From Saccharopolyspora rosea (GTDB lineage: Bacteria; Actinomycetota; Actinomycetes; Mycobacteriales; Pseudonocardiaceae), in contig NZ_CP102826.1 of NCBI RefSeq assembly GCF_025643595.1, positions 4,092,001-4,156,000 of the forward strand: a DNA stretch of 64,000 bases. The letters are read 5' to 3'. Below, piece after piece: positions 26,865-36,148 of the stretch (position 1 is its first letter; each line of letters starts with the position of its first letter). Both the position numbers and the translations under genes were made by a program. The notes beneath the pieces were generated by a model. It saw only the letters and a program-made list of their open reading frames with translations, was not told where the DNA came from and did not search any database.

Positions 26865-28268
26865 ATGACGACGATCCACGACCAGTCCCCCACCGGGGCG
26901 CCCACCAGGTACGCGGCGCTGCTCGCCGCGCTGGTCCTCGCGGTCGCCGGGTACCAGATCAACGCCACCATGCTCGCCCCCGCGCTGCCCGACGTGATGC
27001 ACCGGCTGCACGCCGGCAGCGGCCCGGCCGGGCTGTCCCAGACGCTGTTCTTCCTGTTCGCCGCGATCGGCCAAGTGACCATCGCGCGCCTGTCCGACCA
27101 CGTCGGCAGGCGGCGCATGCTCCAGGTGACGCTGGCGCTGCTGATCGTCGGCGAGGCCGTGTGCGTCCTGGCGCCGAACATCGAGGTCTTCGTGCTCGGC
27201 CGGATCCTGCAGGGCACCTCCTCGGCGGCGTTCACGCTGGCGTACCTGATCCTGCACGAGGCGCTGTCGCCGCAGCGGTTCGGCCGCGCGCTCGGTGTCA
27301 TCACCGCCGTCAACGGCGGCATCGCCGGGGTCGACGCGATCGTGGGCGGCTCGGTCGCCGACAGCGTCGGCTTCCGCGGCATCTTCCTGATCAGCCTGGC
27401 GCTGACCGTGGTCGCCGTGTTCGCGGTGCACTTCGCCGTCCCGGCGATGCGGGTGCCCGCCGCGGGCCGGATGGACTGGCCCGGCGCGATCCTGCTCGGC
27501 CTGGGCCTGACCGGCGTGCTGCTGGCCCTCAACGAGGGCGGCAGCTGGGGTTGGAGTTCCCCGGCCACGCTGGCGCTGCTGGTGGGCGGGGTGCTGGCCC
27601 TGGTGCTGTTCGGGCTGGCGCAGAAGCGGGCCGCCAACGCGATCATCGACCTGTCCGCGCTGGCCTCCCGCCGGGTCTGGCCGCTGCTGCTGACCACCGT
27701 GTTCACCTTGGCCGGTGTGTTCGGCATGCTGAACTTCACGATCCCGCTGCTCACCGAAACCCCCGGCGCCGGCTACGGCCTGTCGGCCACCGAGTCCGCG
27801 CTGCTGTTCCTCACCCCCGCGTCCGCGCTGGGCGTGATCGCCGCCCCGGTGGCCGGGCAGTTCGCGCCGCGCATCGGCTGGCTGCGGTCGGTGATCGCCG
27901 GTTCGGTCGGCACCGCCGCGGCCTTCGTCCCGCTGGTGCTGTTCCCGCGCTCGCCGTGGGTCACCGGCATCGCCCTCGGCGTGCTCGGCATCACCTACAC
28001 CGGCTACAGCCTGACCGCGCTGAACGGCCTGGCGGTGGCGTCCGCGCCCGCCGACAAGCCCGGGTCGCTGCCCGGCATCAACGGCGCCTGCTTCGGCGTC
28101 GGAGCCTCGCTGGGCATCGCCGTGGCCTCCAGCGTCGTCACCTCGCTGACCGCGGGCGGCCCGCCGACGGCCGGGGCCTTCCACGCCGCGCTGTGGTCCT
28201 CGGCCGGATTCGTCGCCCTGGCGCTGCTGACCACACTGTTGATCAAACCCTCGAACGTGAACCGATAA
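26865..28268 (+). CDS. MFS transporter, probable nucleoside or base uptake
   Basis: 467-residue major facilitator with about 14 hydrophobic segments of the DHA2-like type. Motif A-like loop [11 protein letters not shown] follows the second segment; [11 protein letters not shown] is typical. Sharing an operator core with the GntR-nucleoside hydrolase unit and lying 23 bp before adenosine deaminase argues for a purine nucleoside role, though DHA2 members are often drug exporters. ATG behind GAAGAGGTGG. Confidence 0.85.
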   Translation: MTTIHDQSPTGAPTRYAALLAALVLAVAGYQINATMLAPALPDVMHRLHAGSGPAGLSQTLFFLFAAIGQVTIARLSDHVGRRRMLQVTLALLIVGEAVCVLAPNIEVFVLGRILQGTSSAAFTLAYLILHEALSPQRFGRALGVITAVNGGIAGVDAIVGGSVADSVGFRGIFLISLALTVVAVFAVHFAVPAMRVPAAGRMDWPGAILLGLGLTGVLLALNEGGSWGWSSPATLALLVGGVLALVLFGLAQKRAANAIIDLSALASRRVWPLLLTTVFTLAGVFGMLNFTIPLLTETPGAGYGLSATESALLFLTPASALGVIAAPVAGQFAPRIGWLRSVIAGSVGTAAAFVPLVLFPRSPWVTGIALGVLGITYTGYSLTALNGLAVASAPADKPGSLPGINGACFGVGASLGIAVASSVVTSLTAGGPPTAGAFHAALWSSAGFVALALLTTLLIKPSNVNR

Positions 28269-28291
28269 CCGATGATCAGGAGGTAACCGTC

Positions 28292-29425
28292 GTGCACGAC
28301 GTGCCGACCCTCGACCAGATCCGGCGAGCGCCCAAGGTGCTGCTCCACGACCACCTCGACGGTGGAGTGCGCCCCCGGACGGTGCTGGAGCTGGCCGAGC
28401 AGACCGGCTACGACGCGCTGCCGACGTCCGATGTGGACGAAACCGAGAAGTGGTTCGCCGCGGCCTGCGAAGCGGGATCGCTGGAGGAGTACCTGGAACG
28501 GTTCGTGCACACCGTGGGCGTCATGCAGACCCCGGACGCGATCAGCCGGGTCGCGGCGGAGTGCGCCGAGGACCTCGCCGCCGACGGCGTCGTCTACGCC
28601 GAGGTCCGCTACGCGCCCGAGCTGAGCACCCAGCGCGGGCTGTCCCTGGACGAAGTCGTCGAAGCGATGCTGGACGGCTTCCGGCGCGGTGCGGCCGACG
28701 CCGAGCGGGCCGGGCACCGGATCCGCGTCGGCGTGCTGCTGTGCGCCATGCGGCAGGAGACCCGGGCCCAGGAGATCGCCGAGCTGGCGGTGAAGTACCG
28801 CGACGCCGGGGTGGTCGGCTTCGACATCGCCGGCCCGGAGGCCGGGTTCCCGCCCACCCGCTCGCTGGACGCCTTCGAGTACCTGCGGCGGGAGAACTGC
28901 CACTTCACCATCCACGCCGGCGAGGGCTTCGGGCTGCCGTCGATCTGGGAGGCGATCCAGTGGTGCGGCGCGGCCCGGCTGGGCCACGGCGTGCGGATCG
29001 TCGACGACATCACCATCGGCGCGGACGGGACGGCCGAACTCGGCCGGCTGGCGTCGTTCGTCCGCGACCGGCGCATCCCGCTGGAGATGTGCCCGCGCTC
29101 CAACGTGCACACCGGCACGGTGCCGTCGGTGGCCGACCACCCCATCGCGCTGCTGCGCGATCTGCACTTCCGCGTCACGGTCAACACCGACAACCGGCTG
29201 ATGAGCCAGACGTCGATGACGCGCGAGTTCAGCGAGCTGGTCGAGCAGTTCGGCTACGGGCTCGACGACCTGCAGTGGTTCACGGTGAACGCGATGAAGT
29301 CGGCGTTCATCCCGTTCCCGCAGCGGCTCGCGCTGATCAACGAGGTGATCAAGCCCGGGTACGCGGCGCTGCGTTCGGAGTCGCTGTTCGGCCGCGTGGC
29401 CGACCACGCACCGGCGATCTCCTGA
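28292..29425 (+). CDS. add: Adenosine deaminase
   Basis: 377 residues. Zinc and catalytic motifs in order: LLHDHLDGG (His-x-His), [16 protein letters not shown] and [14 protein letters not shown] (the last normally SLNTDDP, here with Asn after Asp). YAPELST and [10 protein letters not shown] are family signatures. Converts adenosine to inosine, feeding the nucleoside hydrolase encoded divergently. GTG start behind CAGGAGGT. Adenine deaminase-like activity is a less likely alternative. Confidence 0.93.
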   Translation: MHDVPTLDQIRRAPKVLLHDHLDGGVRPRTVLELAEQTGYDALPTSDVDETEKWFAAACEAGSLEEYLERFVHTVGVMQTPDAISRVAAECAEDLAADGVVYAEVRYAPELSTQRGLSLDEVVEAMLDGFRRGAADAERAGHRIRVGVLLCAMRQETRAQEIAELAVKYRDAGVVGFDIAGPEAGFPPTRSLDAFEYLRRENCHFTIHAGEGFGLPSIWEAIQWCGAARLGHGVRIVDDITIGADGTAELGRLASFVRDRRIPLEMCPRSNVHTGTVPSVADHPIALLRDLHFRVTVNTDNRLMSQTSMTREFSELVEQFGYGLDDLQWFTVNAMKSAFIPFPQRLALINEVIKPGYAALRSESLFGRVADHAPAIS

Positions 29426-29436
29426 CCCCTGGCGCC

Positions 29437-29469
29437 CCGGTGTCCCCGTCCCTGCGGCGGGGACACCGG
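29437..29469 (+). terminator. Hairpin after adenosine deaminase
   Basis: Perfect 12-bp stem CCGGTGTCCCCG/CGGGGACACCGG, nine-base loop, starting 12 bases after the stop; no T-tract. Confidence 0.65.
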
Positions 29470-29517
29470 CGTCCTCTAGGCTCGGGCGGCACTGTTCGAC
29501 CGCGCAAGGAGTCTGCT

Positions 29518-30684
29518 GTGGACGGTTGGATATCCCGGTTCCGCGCCCGGACGCCCCCGTGGGGCGCCGATCTGGCCGTCACCGTCGTGTTCGGCGCGCT
29601 GTCGGTGTGGAGCCGGGTGCTGAACTGGCCGAGCGGAACGGTGTCCGAGTGGGCCGGGCTGGCGGTGAGCGTGGTCTCGTCGCTCACGCTGCTCTGGCGA
29701 CGCCGCTTCCCGGCCGCGGTCACCGTGGTCAACGCGGTCGCGCGGTACACCGGTCCGGGGCCGATGGGCCTGTTCGCCGCGCTGTACGCGTTGGGCGCCT
29801 ACGAGCGCAACCGCTGGTTCGTCTGGGGTGTTCCGACCGCGCTGGTGCTCGTCGAGCCGTTCGCGCAGGGCTGGTACCACCACGGTGCCCCGGACCTGCA
29901 GGCGTACATCAGCGTCGCGGTGATGCACTTCCTGCCGGTCATCATCGGCCTGTACGTGGCCAGCCGGCGCGCGCTGCTGGCCGGGTGGGTCGACCGGGCC
30001 GAACGCGCCGAGCGCGAGCAGGCGCTCATCGCCGAGCGCACCCGCAGCGAGGAGCGCACCCGCATCGCCCGCGAGATGCACGACTCGGTGGCGCACCAGG
30101 TGAGCCTGGTCGTGCTGCACGCCGGGGCGCTGGAAATGCTCGTCGAGAAGAATCCCGCCAAGGCCACGCAGGCCGCCGCGACGATCCAGCGGGTCAGCCG
30201 CGGGGCGCTCGACGAGCTGCGGCAGATGATCGGGGTGCTGCGCTCCGGCCCGGACGAGGACACCGCACCGCAACCGACGCTGCGCCAGGTCGACGAGCTG
30301 GTGGCCGGTTCCCGCGAAGCGGGCCTGGACGTGGACCTGCGCGTCGAGGGCGACCGCCGCGACCTGCCCGACCACATCGAACGGGCCGCGTTCCGGGTGG
30401 TGCAGGAGGCGCTGACCAACGTGCACAAGCACGCGGGCGGGGCCCGCGCGTCGGTCTCGCTGACCTACCGGCCGGAACGACTGCTGGTCGCGGTCCGCAA
30501 CAGCCGTCCGGCCGACGGGTTCCGGCGGCACCTGCCCAGCGGTGGCCAGGGCCTGATCGGCCTGGGCGAACGGGTGCAGCTGGCGGGCGGCACCCTGGAC
30601 GCCGGTGCGCTCGACGACGGCGGATTCCGGGTCACCGCCGAGCTGCCCACGGGTGGCGAGGTGCCCACCGGCGCCGAGGGTTGA
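29518..30684 (+). CDS. Orphan sensor histidine kinase (NarL-type, HisKA_3)
   Basis: 388 residues. Four hydrophobic segments in the first 150 residues, a coiled helix (WVDRAERAEREQALIAERTRSEERTRI), the dimerisation motif REMHDSVAHQVSLVV with phospho-acceptor His188, and an HATPase domain with the N-box VQEALTNVHKHA and G-box GGQGLIGLGERV. Such kinases normally sit beside a LuxR-type response regulator, but downstream is a convergent VanZ gene and upstream adenosine deaminase. GTG start behind AAGGAG. Confidence 0.92.
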   Translation: MDGWISRFRARTPPWGADLAVTVVFGALSVWSRVLNWPSGTVSEWAGLAVSVVSSLTLLWRRRFPAAVTVVNAVARYTGPGPMGLFAALYALGAYERNRWFVWGVPTALVLVEPFAQGWYHHGAPDLQAYISVAVMHFLPVIIGLYVASRRALLAGWVDRAERAEREQALIAERTRSEERTRIAREMHDSVAHQVSLVVLHAGALEMLVEKNPAKATQAAATIQRVSRGALDELRQMIGVLRSGPDEDTAPQPTLRQVDELVAGSREAGLDVDLRVEGDRRDLPDHIERAAFRVVQEALTNVHKHAGGARASVSLTYRPERLLVAVRNSRPADGFRRHLPSGGQGLIGLGERVQLAGGTLDAGALDDGGFRVTAELPTGGEVPTGAEG

Positions 30685-30695
30685 GTGCCTGGTTC

Positions 30696-31826
30696 TCAGG
30701 CCACCGGCTCGTGCGCCGCCGGGACGGGCCCGCGCGCGTCGACCAGGTCCAGTCCGGTGGCCGCGTACGACAGGCCGCGGTGTCCCGACGTCCGCCAGAA
30801 CGCGACCAGCGAGACGACCGCGAGGATCGCCGCCAGCAGGCCGAGGAACGGCAGCAGGGTGAGCAGCAGGTAGCCACCGGTCCCGACGAGGCTGCGCCCC
30901 AACCGGCGCACCGGTTCCGGGCGCCGCCCGTCGGGCGCGACGGCGGTCAGCTGCACGATCCGCTGCCCCGCGCTGGCGCCGGTGCCCGTCAGCGGCACCA
31001 CGACCGCCAGCAGCAGCCACGGCAGCCAGTCGGTGAACAGCGGGAGCAGGCCGTGCCCGGGCAGCGACTGCAACGGCGGCGCGTCGGCTGCCAGGCCGTT
31101 GTGCACCAGCAGCAGGAGCGCCTGGTACGCCGCGCCCAGCAGCGAGCTGAGCAGGAAGAACAGCACCAGGTCGCACACCGCGGCGAGCAGTCGGCGCGGC
31201 ACCGTGACCGGCCGGGCCTGTCCCGGGTCGAGGGACGGGAGCTTCTGCCCCGGCACCATCCGCAGGACCGGCGCGGCCAGCGCGCCGAGCAGGCCGCCCA
31301 GCCCGTTGGCGATCAGGTCGTCGACGTCGAACAGCCGGTAGGCGCACGGGTAGAGGAACCAGTCGCCGGTCAGCTGCGTGCACTCGATGGCCAGCGAGAC
31401 CCCGAGGCCGATCAGCGCGGTCGCGGCGACACCGCGCCGGAACATGTAGCGCACGAACATGCCGAGCGGCACGAACAGCGCGACGTTGAGCAGCACCTGG
31501 GTCAGCGCCGGGTTCCGCAGCGTCGCCACCAGCCCGCTGCCGACCTGCTCGCGGGCCATGTCGTCGAGGAAGCGGAACGGCACCAGCTGCGGAGCGCTCG
31601 CGGCGGAGGTGGCGCAGAAGTCCGGTGTCACCTCCGGCATGGGCAGCAGCACGTAGGCCACCAGTCCGAGCGCGTACAGCAGGCCGGCGAAGGCCAGCAC
31701 GACGTTGCCGACGCCGAGCGTGCCGCGCCGCCGGTACTGGCGGGCGACGTAGGGCACGAAAAGCACCACCGCCAGGGCCAGAGCGGCCGTGGAGGCGATG
31801 AGCGCGGGAATCAACCGCGTGGACAC
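30696..31826 (-). CDS. VanZ-RDD fusion membrane protein
   Basis: About 376 residues with two membrane modules. Residues 1-180 are VanZ-like (VPFRFLDDMAREQ, IECTQLTGDWFLYPCAYRLFDVDDLIANGLGGLLGA). After a short linker, residues about 205-360 form an RDD domain, with RRLLAAVCDLVLFFLL as the Arg-Asp hallmark helix and SAGQRIVQLTAV. VanZ homologues associate with low-level glycopeptide resistance, though most have unknown roles. GTG chosen for spacing behind GAGGGGAG; a TTG one codon earlier is possible. Ends 12 bp from the kinase stop. Confidence 0.88.
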   Translation of the reverse strand: MSTRLIPALIASTAALALAVVLFVPYVARQYRRRGTLGVGNVVLAFAGLLYALGLVAYVLLPMPEVTPDFCATSAASAPQLVPFRFLDDMAREQVGSGLVATLRNPALTQVLLNVALFVPLGMFVRYMFRRGVAATALIGLGVSLAIECTQLTGDWFLYPCAYRLFDVDDLIANGLGGLLGALAAPVLRMVPGQKLPSLDPGQARPVTVPRRLLAAVCDLVLFFLLSSLLGAAYQALLLLVHNGLAADAPPLQSLPGHGLLPLFTDWLPWLLLAVVVPLTGTGASAGQRIVQLTAVAPDGRRPEPVRRLGRSLVGTGGYLLLTLLPFLGLLAAILAVVSLVAFWRTSGHRGLSYAATGLDLVDARGPVPAAHEPVA

Positions 31827-32440
31827 CAACTGCTCCCCTCATCGAACGCAACAGCCCCGACCTGGGAGGCCGGAGCGACGATCGAGGTTAACCAGCCTGC
31901 CGCTCCACACGCGACGGACCCCGGTCGACTGTGGACTCCGCCGCGGGTCGTAGGGAGAACCCGCGGGAGTCATCCTCCGGTCCGACGGTCAACCCGTCTC
32001 GGCGCCAGGCGGGCGCAGCGGCGGTGCGGAACCGCCTGCGGGGGTGGTGTCCGGAGCCTCCCGTTCGGGGTGGACGCCTCGGCCCGGCACGGTCGAGGTC
32101 GCTGTCCAGACCCACCGGCGAGCGCTTCCTTCGCCTGGCACCGAACGGCTCCGGTCCGTCATCATCGAGCTCCCGCGGGACCGGTCGCCGCCGGACTCCC
32201 GTTGCCTGGGCCAGCGGTACTCGGGACAGCGGCACTCGGGACAGCGGCACTCGGGACAGCGGTATTCGGGACAGCGGTGCCCAAGACTCCTAGTGCCTGC
32301 GCGCTTTTTCGGCGAGTGCTCGCCCACAGTGGTGTGAATGCGGCGGATCGGACCGCCCACCCCGGTGCAATCGATGCGCACGTGCACCCCCGATTTGATC
32401 ATACCGCGCACGTGCTCCGTTTGTTCATGAGGTGGAGAGA
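31827..32440. other. 614-bp intergenic region with a 15-bp minisatellite
   Basis: Holds the upstream region of the VanZ-RDD gene, a tandem repeat at 32212-32286 and the promoter area of the lectin gene (TTGATC near 32395). ORFs on both strands cross the repeat but lack consistent codon bias, start signals or recognisable sequence, so I call none. Confidence 0.5.
32212..32286. repeat. 15-bp tandem repeat, five units
   Basis: Unit CAGCGGYAYTCGGGA: four near-identical copies and a degenerate fifth. The unit is a multiple of three so any ORF through it stays open. Confidence 0.8.
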
Positions 32441-32914
32441 ATGCGAAAACTGAGCCATTGGAGCGCCGCCGTGCTGGGCGCCCTGTGCCTGAGCGGTGCC
32501 GTCGCGATGCCGATCGCCGGGGCCGCCCCGGCGTCGTCGGACATGCCGATCCGCAACGTGGCGACCGGTGACTGCCTGGGCCACCTGGGCGGCGACCGGA
32601 TCGGCATGTTCCCGTGCGACTCCCACAACCCGGCGCAGATGTGGACGCGGGAGCACACCGACACCGCCGACATGCTCCAGGTCGGCGCCACCCGCGAGTG
32701 CCTCGGCCACATGGGCGGCTCGGACGTGCGGCTGTTCCCGTGCGAGTCGAGCAACCGCGCCCAGCAGTGGCGGGTGGAGCGCGCCGGGAGCGACTCGGCG
32801 CGGCTGATCAACCTGGCCACGAACGACTGCCTGACCCAGGTCAGCCGGTCGGACGTGCGCCTGGAGGAGTGCACCGACCACCCGGCGCAGGAGTGGCTGC
32901 GCGAGCGGCCCTGA
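32441..32914 (+). CDS. Secreted ricin-type (QxW) lectin-like protein
   Basis: 157 residues. Signal peptide MRKLSHWSAAVLGALCLSGAVAMPIAGAAPA with likely cleavage after GAAPA, then a single beta-trefoil of three similar blocks: each has a DCLGHLGG/ECLGHMGG/DCLTQVSR strand, a DRIGMFPC/DVRLFPC/DVRLEEC strand and a QMW/QQW/QEW signature. It is a stand-alone carbohydrate-binding protein without catalytic domain. ATG behind GGTGGAGAG. The regular six cysteines suggest one disulfide per repeat. Confidence 0.8.
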   Translation: MRKLSHWSAAVLGALCLSGAVAMPIAGAAPASSDMPIRNVATGDCLGHLGGDRIGMFPCDSHNPAQMWTREHTDTADMLQVGATRECLGHMGGSDVRLFPCESSNRAQQWRVERAGSDSARLINLATNDCLTQVSRSDVRLEECTDHPAQEWLRERP

Positions 32915-32927
32915 GCTGACGGGTGAT

Positions 32928-32962
32928 CCGGGGGAGGGCGCGGGTAGCGCGCCCTCCCCCGG
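32928..32962 (+). terminator. Terminator hairpin after the lectin gene
   Basis: CCGGGGGAGGGCGCG/CGCGCCCTCCCCCGG, perfect 15-bp stem, five-base loop, 14 bases after the stop. Confidence 0.75.
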
Positions 32963-33049
32963 CTGCTGTCCGACCCCGCCATGCCGCGCGGAACCGAGCG
33001 GCGACAATGAGTCCGTCGAGCGTCCGGCGACCGGGAACGGGGCCATCCA

Positions 33050-35410
33050 GTGCGAAGCACCGAACCGCCAACGAGCCAGCCGGGGACCACCCCCAAGTCG
33101 CGGCTGCGGTTGTCGATCGGCCGACGCCCCCGGGACGCCATCCGGGTCGCGGTCGCCGGAGGTCTGCTCGCGCTGGTCGCGCTGCTGTCGCTGCTGCCGG
33201 GCAACCAGGTCGAGATCGCGATCTACCAGCAGCTGGAAGCCATTCCGCCGGTGTCCGACCCGGCCTGGGTGGTGCTGAGCTGGTTCGGCTCGTGGGCCGG
33301 GATCGCGGCGGTGGCCGCCGTGGCGATGTACTTCAAGTGGGTCCGGCTCGGCATGCTGTGCGCCGCGGCGGGCGCGGTGACCTGGGTGCTCGCCTGGGTG
33401 CTGCACACGGTGCTGCCGCCGCGCCAGGCGGCGCCGTGGCTGGTCGGCCCGGTCTTCCACTTCCCGGCCAGCAGCGTGGCGATCATGGCGGTGCTGACCG
33501 TGGTCGCCGCGCCCTACCTGGGCGGCGCGGCGCGCTACACGGGCTGGGCGCTGACCGTGCTGGTGGCGGTCGCCGGACTGCACCTGGGCGCGTTCCTGCC
33601 GCTGGGCGCGGTGGGCGGCGCGCTGCTCGGCTGGGGCGTGGGAACCCTGTTCCACCTGGTCTTCGGCGTGCCGGGACGCCGGATCTCGGAGCAGATCATC
33701 ACCGACGAGCTGGAGCTGGCCGGGTTCGTCCCGGTCTCGATCGTGCCGCTGCGCTACCGGGTGCTGGAGCCGCGCGAGTTCGCCGTGGTCACCGAGGACG
33801 GCGAGCGGCTGCGGGTCAAGGTCGTGCGGCGGATCGGCCGCCGGGCCGGTGCCTGGTACAAGATCCGCCGGTTGCTGCTGCTGCTCGACGTCTACGACGA
33901 CCCGCCGCTGTCCACCCCGCTGCACGAGGTGGAGCACGAGGCCTACATCGCGCTGCTCGCCGACCGGGCCGGGGTGCGCACCCCGTCCGTCGTGCTGGCC
34001 TGCGACGTCAAGCACGCGCCGCCGCTGCTGGTGGTCCGGCACGTCGACGGGTGCCGGCTCAGCGAACTGCCGCCCGAGCAGATCGACGACGAGCTGTTGG
34101 ACGCGATCTGGGAACAGCTGTCCGCGCTGGCCGACGCCGGGATCGCCCACCACGACCTGCGGGCCAAGAACATCCTCGTCGACGCCGACCGCGAGCCGTG
34201 GCTGCTGAGCTTCACCTTCGGCCAGGCCGGTGCCGGGGCCGCGCGGCGCGCCCAGGACCTCGCCGAGGTGCTGGTGTCGCTGGCGTCGGTGGCCGGGGTG
34301 GACCGCACGGTGCGGACCGCGATCCGCGCGGTGCCCGCGGACCGGCTCGAAGCGGCGCTGGTGAACCTGAGCCCGCTGGCGCTGCCGAAGCGGATCCGCA
34401 CCCAGGGCGAGACGCGCCGCTTCCTGCTCGCCGAGCTGCGGGAGACGCTCGCCGACCGGCTCGGCGTGCCGATCCCGGGGTTCCGCTCCCCGGTGCGGCC
34501 GGTGACCGTGGTGGGCCTGCTGCTCGTCGGCGCCGCCGTGTACCTGCTGCTGCCGGAGTTGTCCAGCATGGGCGATGTCGTCGCGGCCCTCCAGCACGCC
34601 GACTGGGGCTGGCTGGCGGTGGCCGTGGCGACCGGTTTCGTGGCCATCCTGATGTCGGCGATCTCCGTGCTGGGTTCCAGCAAGATCGCGCTGCCGTTCT
34701 GGCGCACCTGCGCGGTCCAGGTGGCCGCGGCGTTCACCGGCCGCACCACCCCGGGAGGTGCCGGCTTCTTCGGGATCAACCTGGTTTTCCTGGAGCGGCT
34801 GGGGCTGCGCCGGTCGCTGGCGGTGGGCATCACGCTGCTCAACCAGGCCGGGACGGGCGCGGTGGCGTTCGTGGTGTGCGTGATCGGCGTGTTCGGCGCG
34901 GGCATGACGGGCACGTTCCGCAACCTGTCGATCCCCACCGGGTGGCCGGTGCTGGTGTCGGTGGCGGGCGTGCTGATCGTGGCCGGGGTGCTGCTCGGCT
35001 CGCCGTTCGGCCGGCGCCGAATCCTGCGGCCCGCGCTGGAGGTCACCCGCGAACTGCTGGACACGCTGCGCCACCCGGTGCGCGCCGTGCAGCTGTGCGG
35101 CGGGGCGTTCGGCTACCTCGTGGTGTCCGGGTACGGGTTGGTCGCCTGCCTGGCCGCGATCCACCCGGACTTCCCGGTGATCGCGGTGATCATCGTGTTC
35201 ATCGCGGCCAACACGCTGGGGCACCTGGCGCCCGCGCCCGGCGGGCTCGGCGCGGTCGAGGCCGCGCTGCTGGCCGGACTCGGCGCACTGGGCATCCCGC
35301 CGACGGCGGCGGTGACCGCGGTGCTGGCGTCCCGGTTGCTGACCTACTGGCTGCCGGTGCTGCCCGGCATCGCGATGTTCCGCTATCTGCAGCACCGCAA
35401 GGTGATCTGA
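33050..35410 (+). CDS. PAP2-like / pseudokinase / LPG-synthase-type flippase fusion
   Basis: 786 residues in three parts. Residues 30-205: six membrane segments with the layout of PAP2 phosphatases but degenerate motifs (FPASS for PSGH, HLGAFLPLGAV for the last motif). Residues 215-460: kinase-like domain with Lys257 (RLRVKVVRR) and catalytic loop HHDLRAKN (Asp369), but the DFG position reads SFTFGQA, without the metal-binding Asp. Residues 470-780: eight-helix UPF0104 domain (FTGRTTPGGAGFFGINLVFLERLG, LAPAPGGLGAVEAALLAGL), related to the flippase part of MprF and to glycan flippases. Probable role in lipid or cell-wall precursor handling. GTG start. Confidence 0.82.
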   Translation: MRSTEPPTSQPGTTPKSRLRLSIGRRPRDAIRVAVAGGLLALVALLSLLPGNQVEIAIYQQLEAIPPVSDPAWVVLSWFGSWAGIAAVAAVAMYFKWVRLGMLCAAAGAVTWVLAWVLHTVLPPRQAAPWLVGPVFHFPASSVAIMAVLTVVAAPYLGGAARYTGWALTVLVAVAGLHLGAFLPLGAVGGALLGWGVGTLFHLVFGVPGRRISEQIITDELELAGFVPVSIVPLRYRVLEPREFAVVTEDGERLRVKVVRRIGRRAGAWYKIRRLLLLLDVYDDPPLSTPLHEVEHEAYIALLADRAGVRTPSVVLACDVKHAPPLLVVRHVDGCRLSELPPEQIDDELLDAIWEQLSALADAGIAHHDLRAKNILVDADREPWLLSFTFGQAGAGAARRAQDLAEVLVSLASVAGVDRTVRTAIRAVPADRLEAALVNLSPLALPKRIRTQGETRRFLLAELRETLADRLGVPIPGFRSPVRPVTVVGLLLVGAAVYLLLPELSSMGDVVAALQHADWGWLAVAVATGFVAILMSAISVLGSSKIALPFWRTCAVQVAAAFTGRTTPGGAGFFGINLVFLERLGLRRSLAVGITLLNQAGTGAVAFVVCVIGVFGAGMTGTFRNLSIPTGWPVLVSVAGVLIVAGVLLGSPFGRRRILRPALEVTRELLDTLRHPVRAVQLCGGAFGYLVVSGYGLVACLAAIHPDFPVIAVIIVFIAANTLGHLAPAPGGLGAVEAALLAGLGALGIPPTAAVTAVLASRLLTYWLPVLPGIAMFRYLQHRKVI

Positions 35411-35502
35411 CGGCCCAGCGCACCGGACCACCACCCGGAGTGGTCTACGCCATTCGCGGTGTCCGATTCGCGGTTCCTTGTCCGGCCTGAGACCCGGATA
35501 TA

Positions 35503-35514
35503 TGGTCCAGACCA
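35503..35514. promoter_or_regulatory. DasR-like (dre) operator TGGTCCAGACCA
   Basis: Arms TGGTC/GACCA around CA, matching the GlcNAc-regulator DasR element of streptomycete chitin genes. It overlaps the TATATG -10 candidate (35499-35504; -35 TTGTCC at 35478-35483), 46 bases before the LPMO start. Confidence 0.7.
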
Positions 35515-35560
35515 CATTTCCCCCGACTGGGAATCCTTCGCCACGACAAGGAGTTCCACG

Positions 35561-36085
35561 ATGTCCGCGAAACGGAAACTGACCGCGGCCGCGGCCGGCG
35601 CCGCCCTCGCCCCGATCCTGCTCGCCATCCCGGCGGGCACGGCCAGCGCGCACGGCTACATCTCCTCTCCCCCGAGCCGCCAGGCGCAGTGCGCAGAGGG
35701 AACCGTGGAATGCGGTCCGATCAAGTACGAGCCGCAGAGCGTCGAAGGCCCCAAGGGCCTGCAGAGCTGCAGCGGTGGCAACCAGTCCTTCGCCGAGCTC
35801 GACGACGACAGCAAGGGCTGGAAGGCGACGCCGGTCGGCACCAACGTGACGTTCAACTGGAAGCTCACCGCCCGGCACGCCACCAGCACCTGGGAGTACT
35901 TCGTCGGCGGCAAGCGCGTCGCGGTCTTCGACGACGGCGGCAAGCAGCCCGGCGCCACGGTGACCCACAACGTCGACCTCGGCGGCGTCAGCGGCAAGCA
36001 GAAGGTCCTCGCCGTGTGGAACATCGCCGACACCGCCAACGCCTTCTACGCCTGCGTCGACCTCGACGTCGGGGCGAAGAGGTAA
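35561..36085 (+). CDS. AA10 lytic polysaccharide monooxygenase (chitin-active type)
   Basis: 174 residues. Sec signal MSAKRKLTAAAAGAALAPILLAIPAGTASA is followed directly by HGYISSPPSR, so cleavage exposes the N-terminal His that starts the copper histidine brace; the second brace His is in KLTARHATSTWEYFV. Small single-domain enzyme without binding module. The HGYISSPPSR start and GPKGLQSCSGGNQSFAELD stretch are typical of chitin-active AA10 enzymes. A DasR-like operator upstream supports control by N-acetylglucosamine. ATG behind AAGGAG; the frame upstream is noncoding. Confidence 0.92.
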   Translation: MSAKRKLTAAAAGAALAPILLAIPAGTASAHGYISSPPSRQAQCAEGTVECGPIKYEPQSVEGPKGLQSCSGGNQSFAELDDDSKGWKATPVGTNVTFNWKLTARHATSTWEYFVGGKRVAVFDDGGKQPGATVTHNVDLGGVSGKQKVLAVWNIADTANAFYACVDLDVGAKR

Positions 36086-36092
36086 CCACCGT

Positions 36093-36131
36093 CCGCTGTG
36101 GCCGCGAGCCGACCGGTCGCGGCCACAGCGG
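36093..36131. terminator. Bidirectional terminator between LPMO and hydrolase
   Basis: Perfect 15-bp stem CCGCTGTGGCCGCGA/TCGCGGCCACAGCGG with nine-base loop, seven bases after the LPMO stop and 17 before the convergent stop. Confidence 0.8.
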
Positions 36132-36148
36132 CGCGGACCCCCGCGGGG

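Noticed and set aside
32212-32286. CRISPR-like array
   Set aside because: Units are contiguous without spacers and no cas gene is nearby.
31888-32411. ORFs on both strands through the 15-bp tandem repeat
   Set aside because: Open only because the unit length is a multiple of three; no codon bias or start signal.
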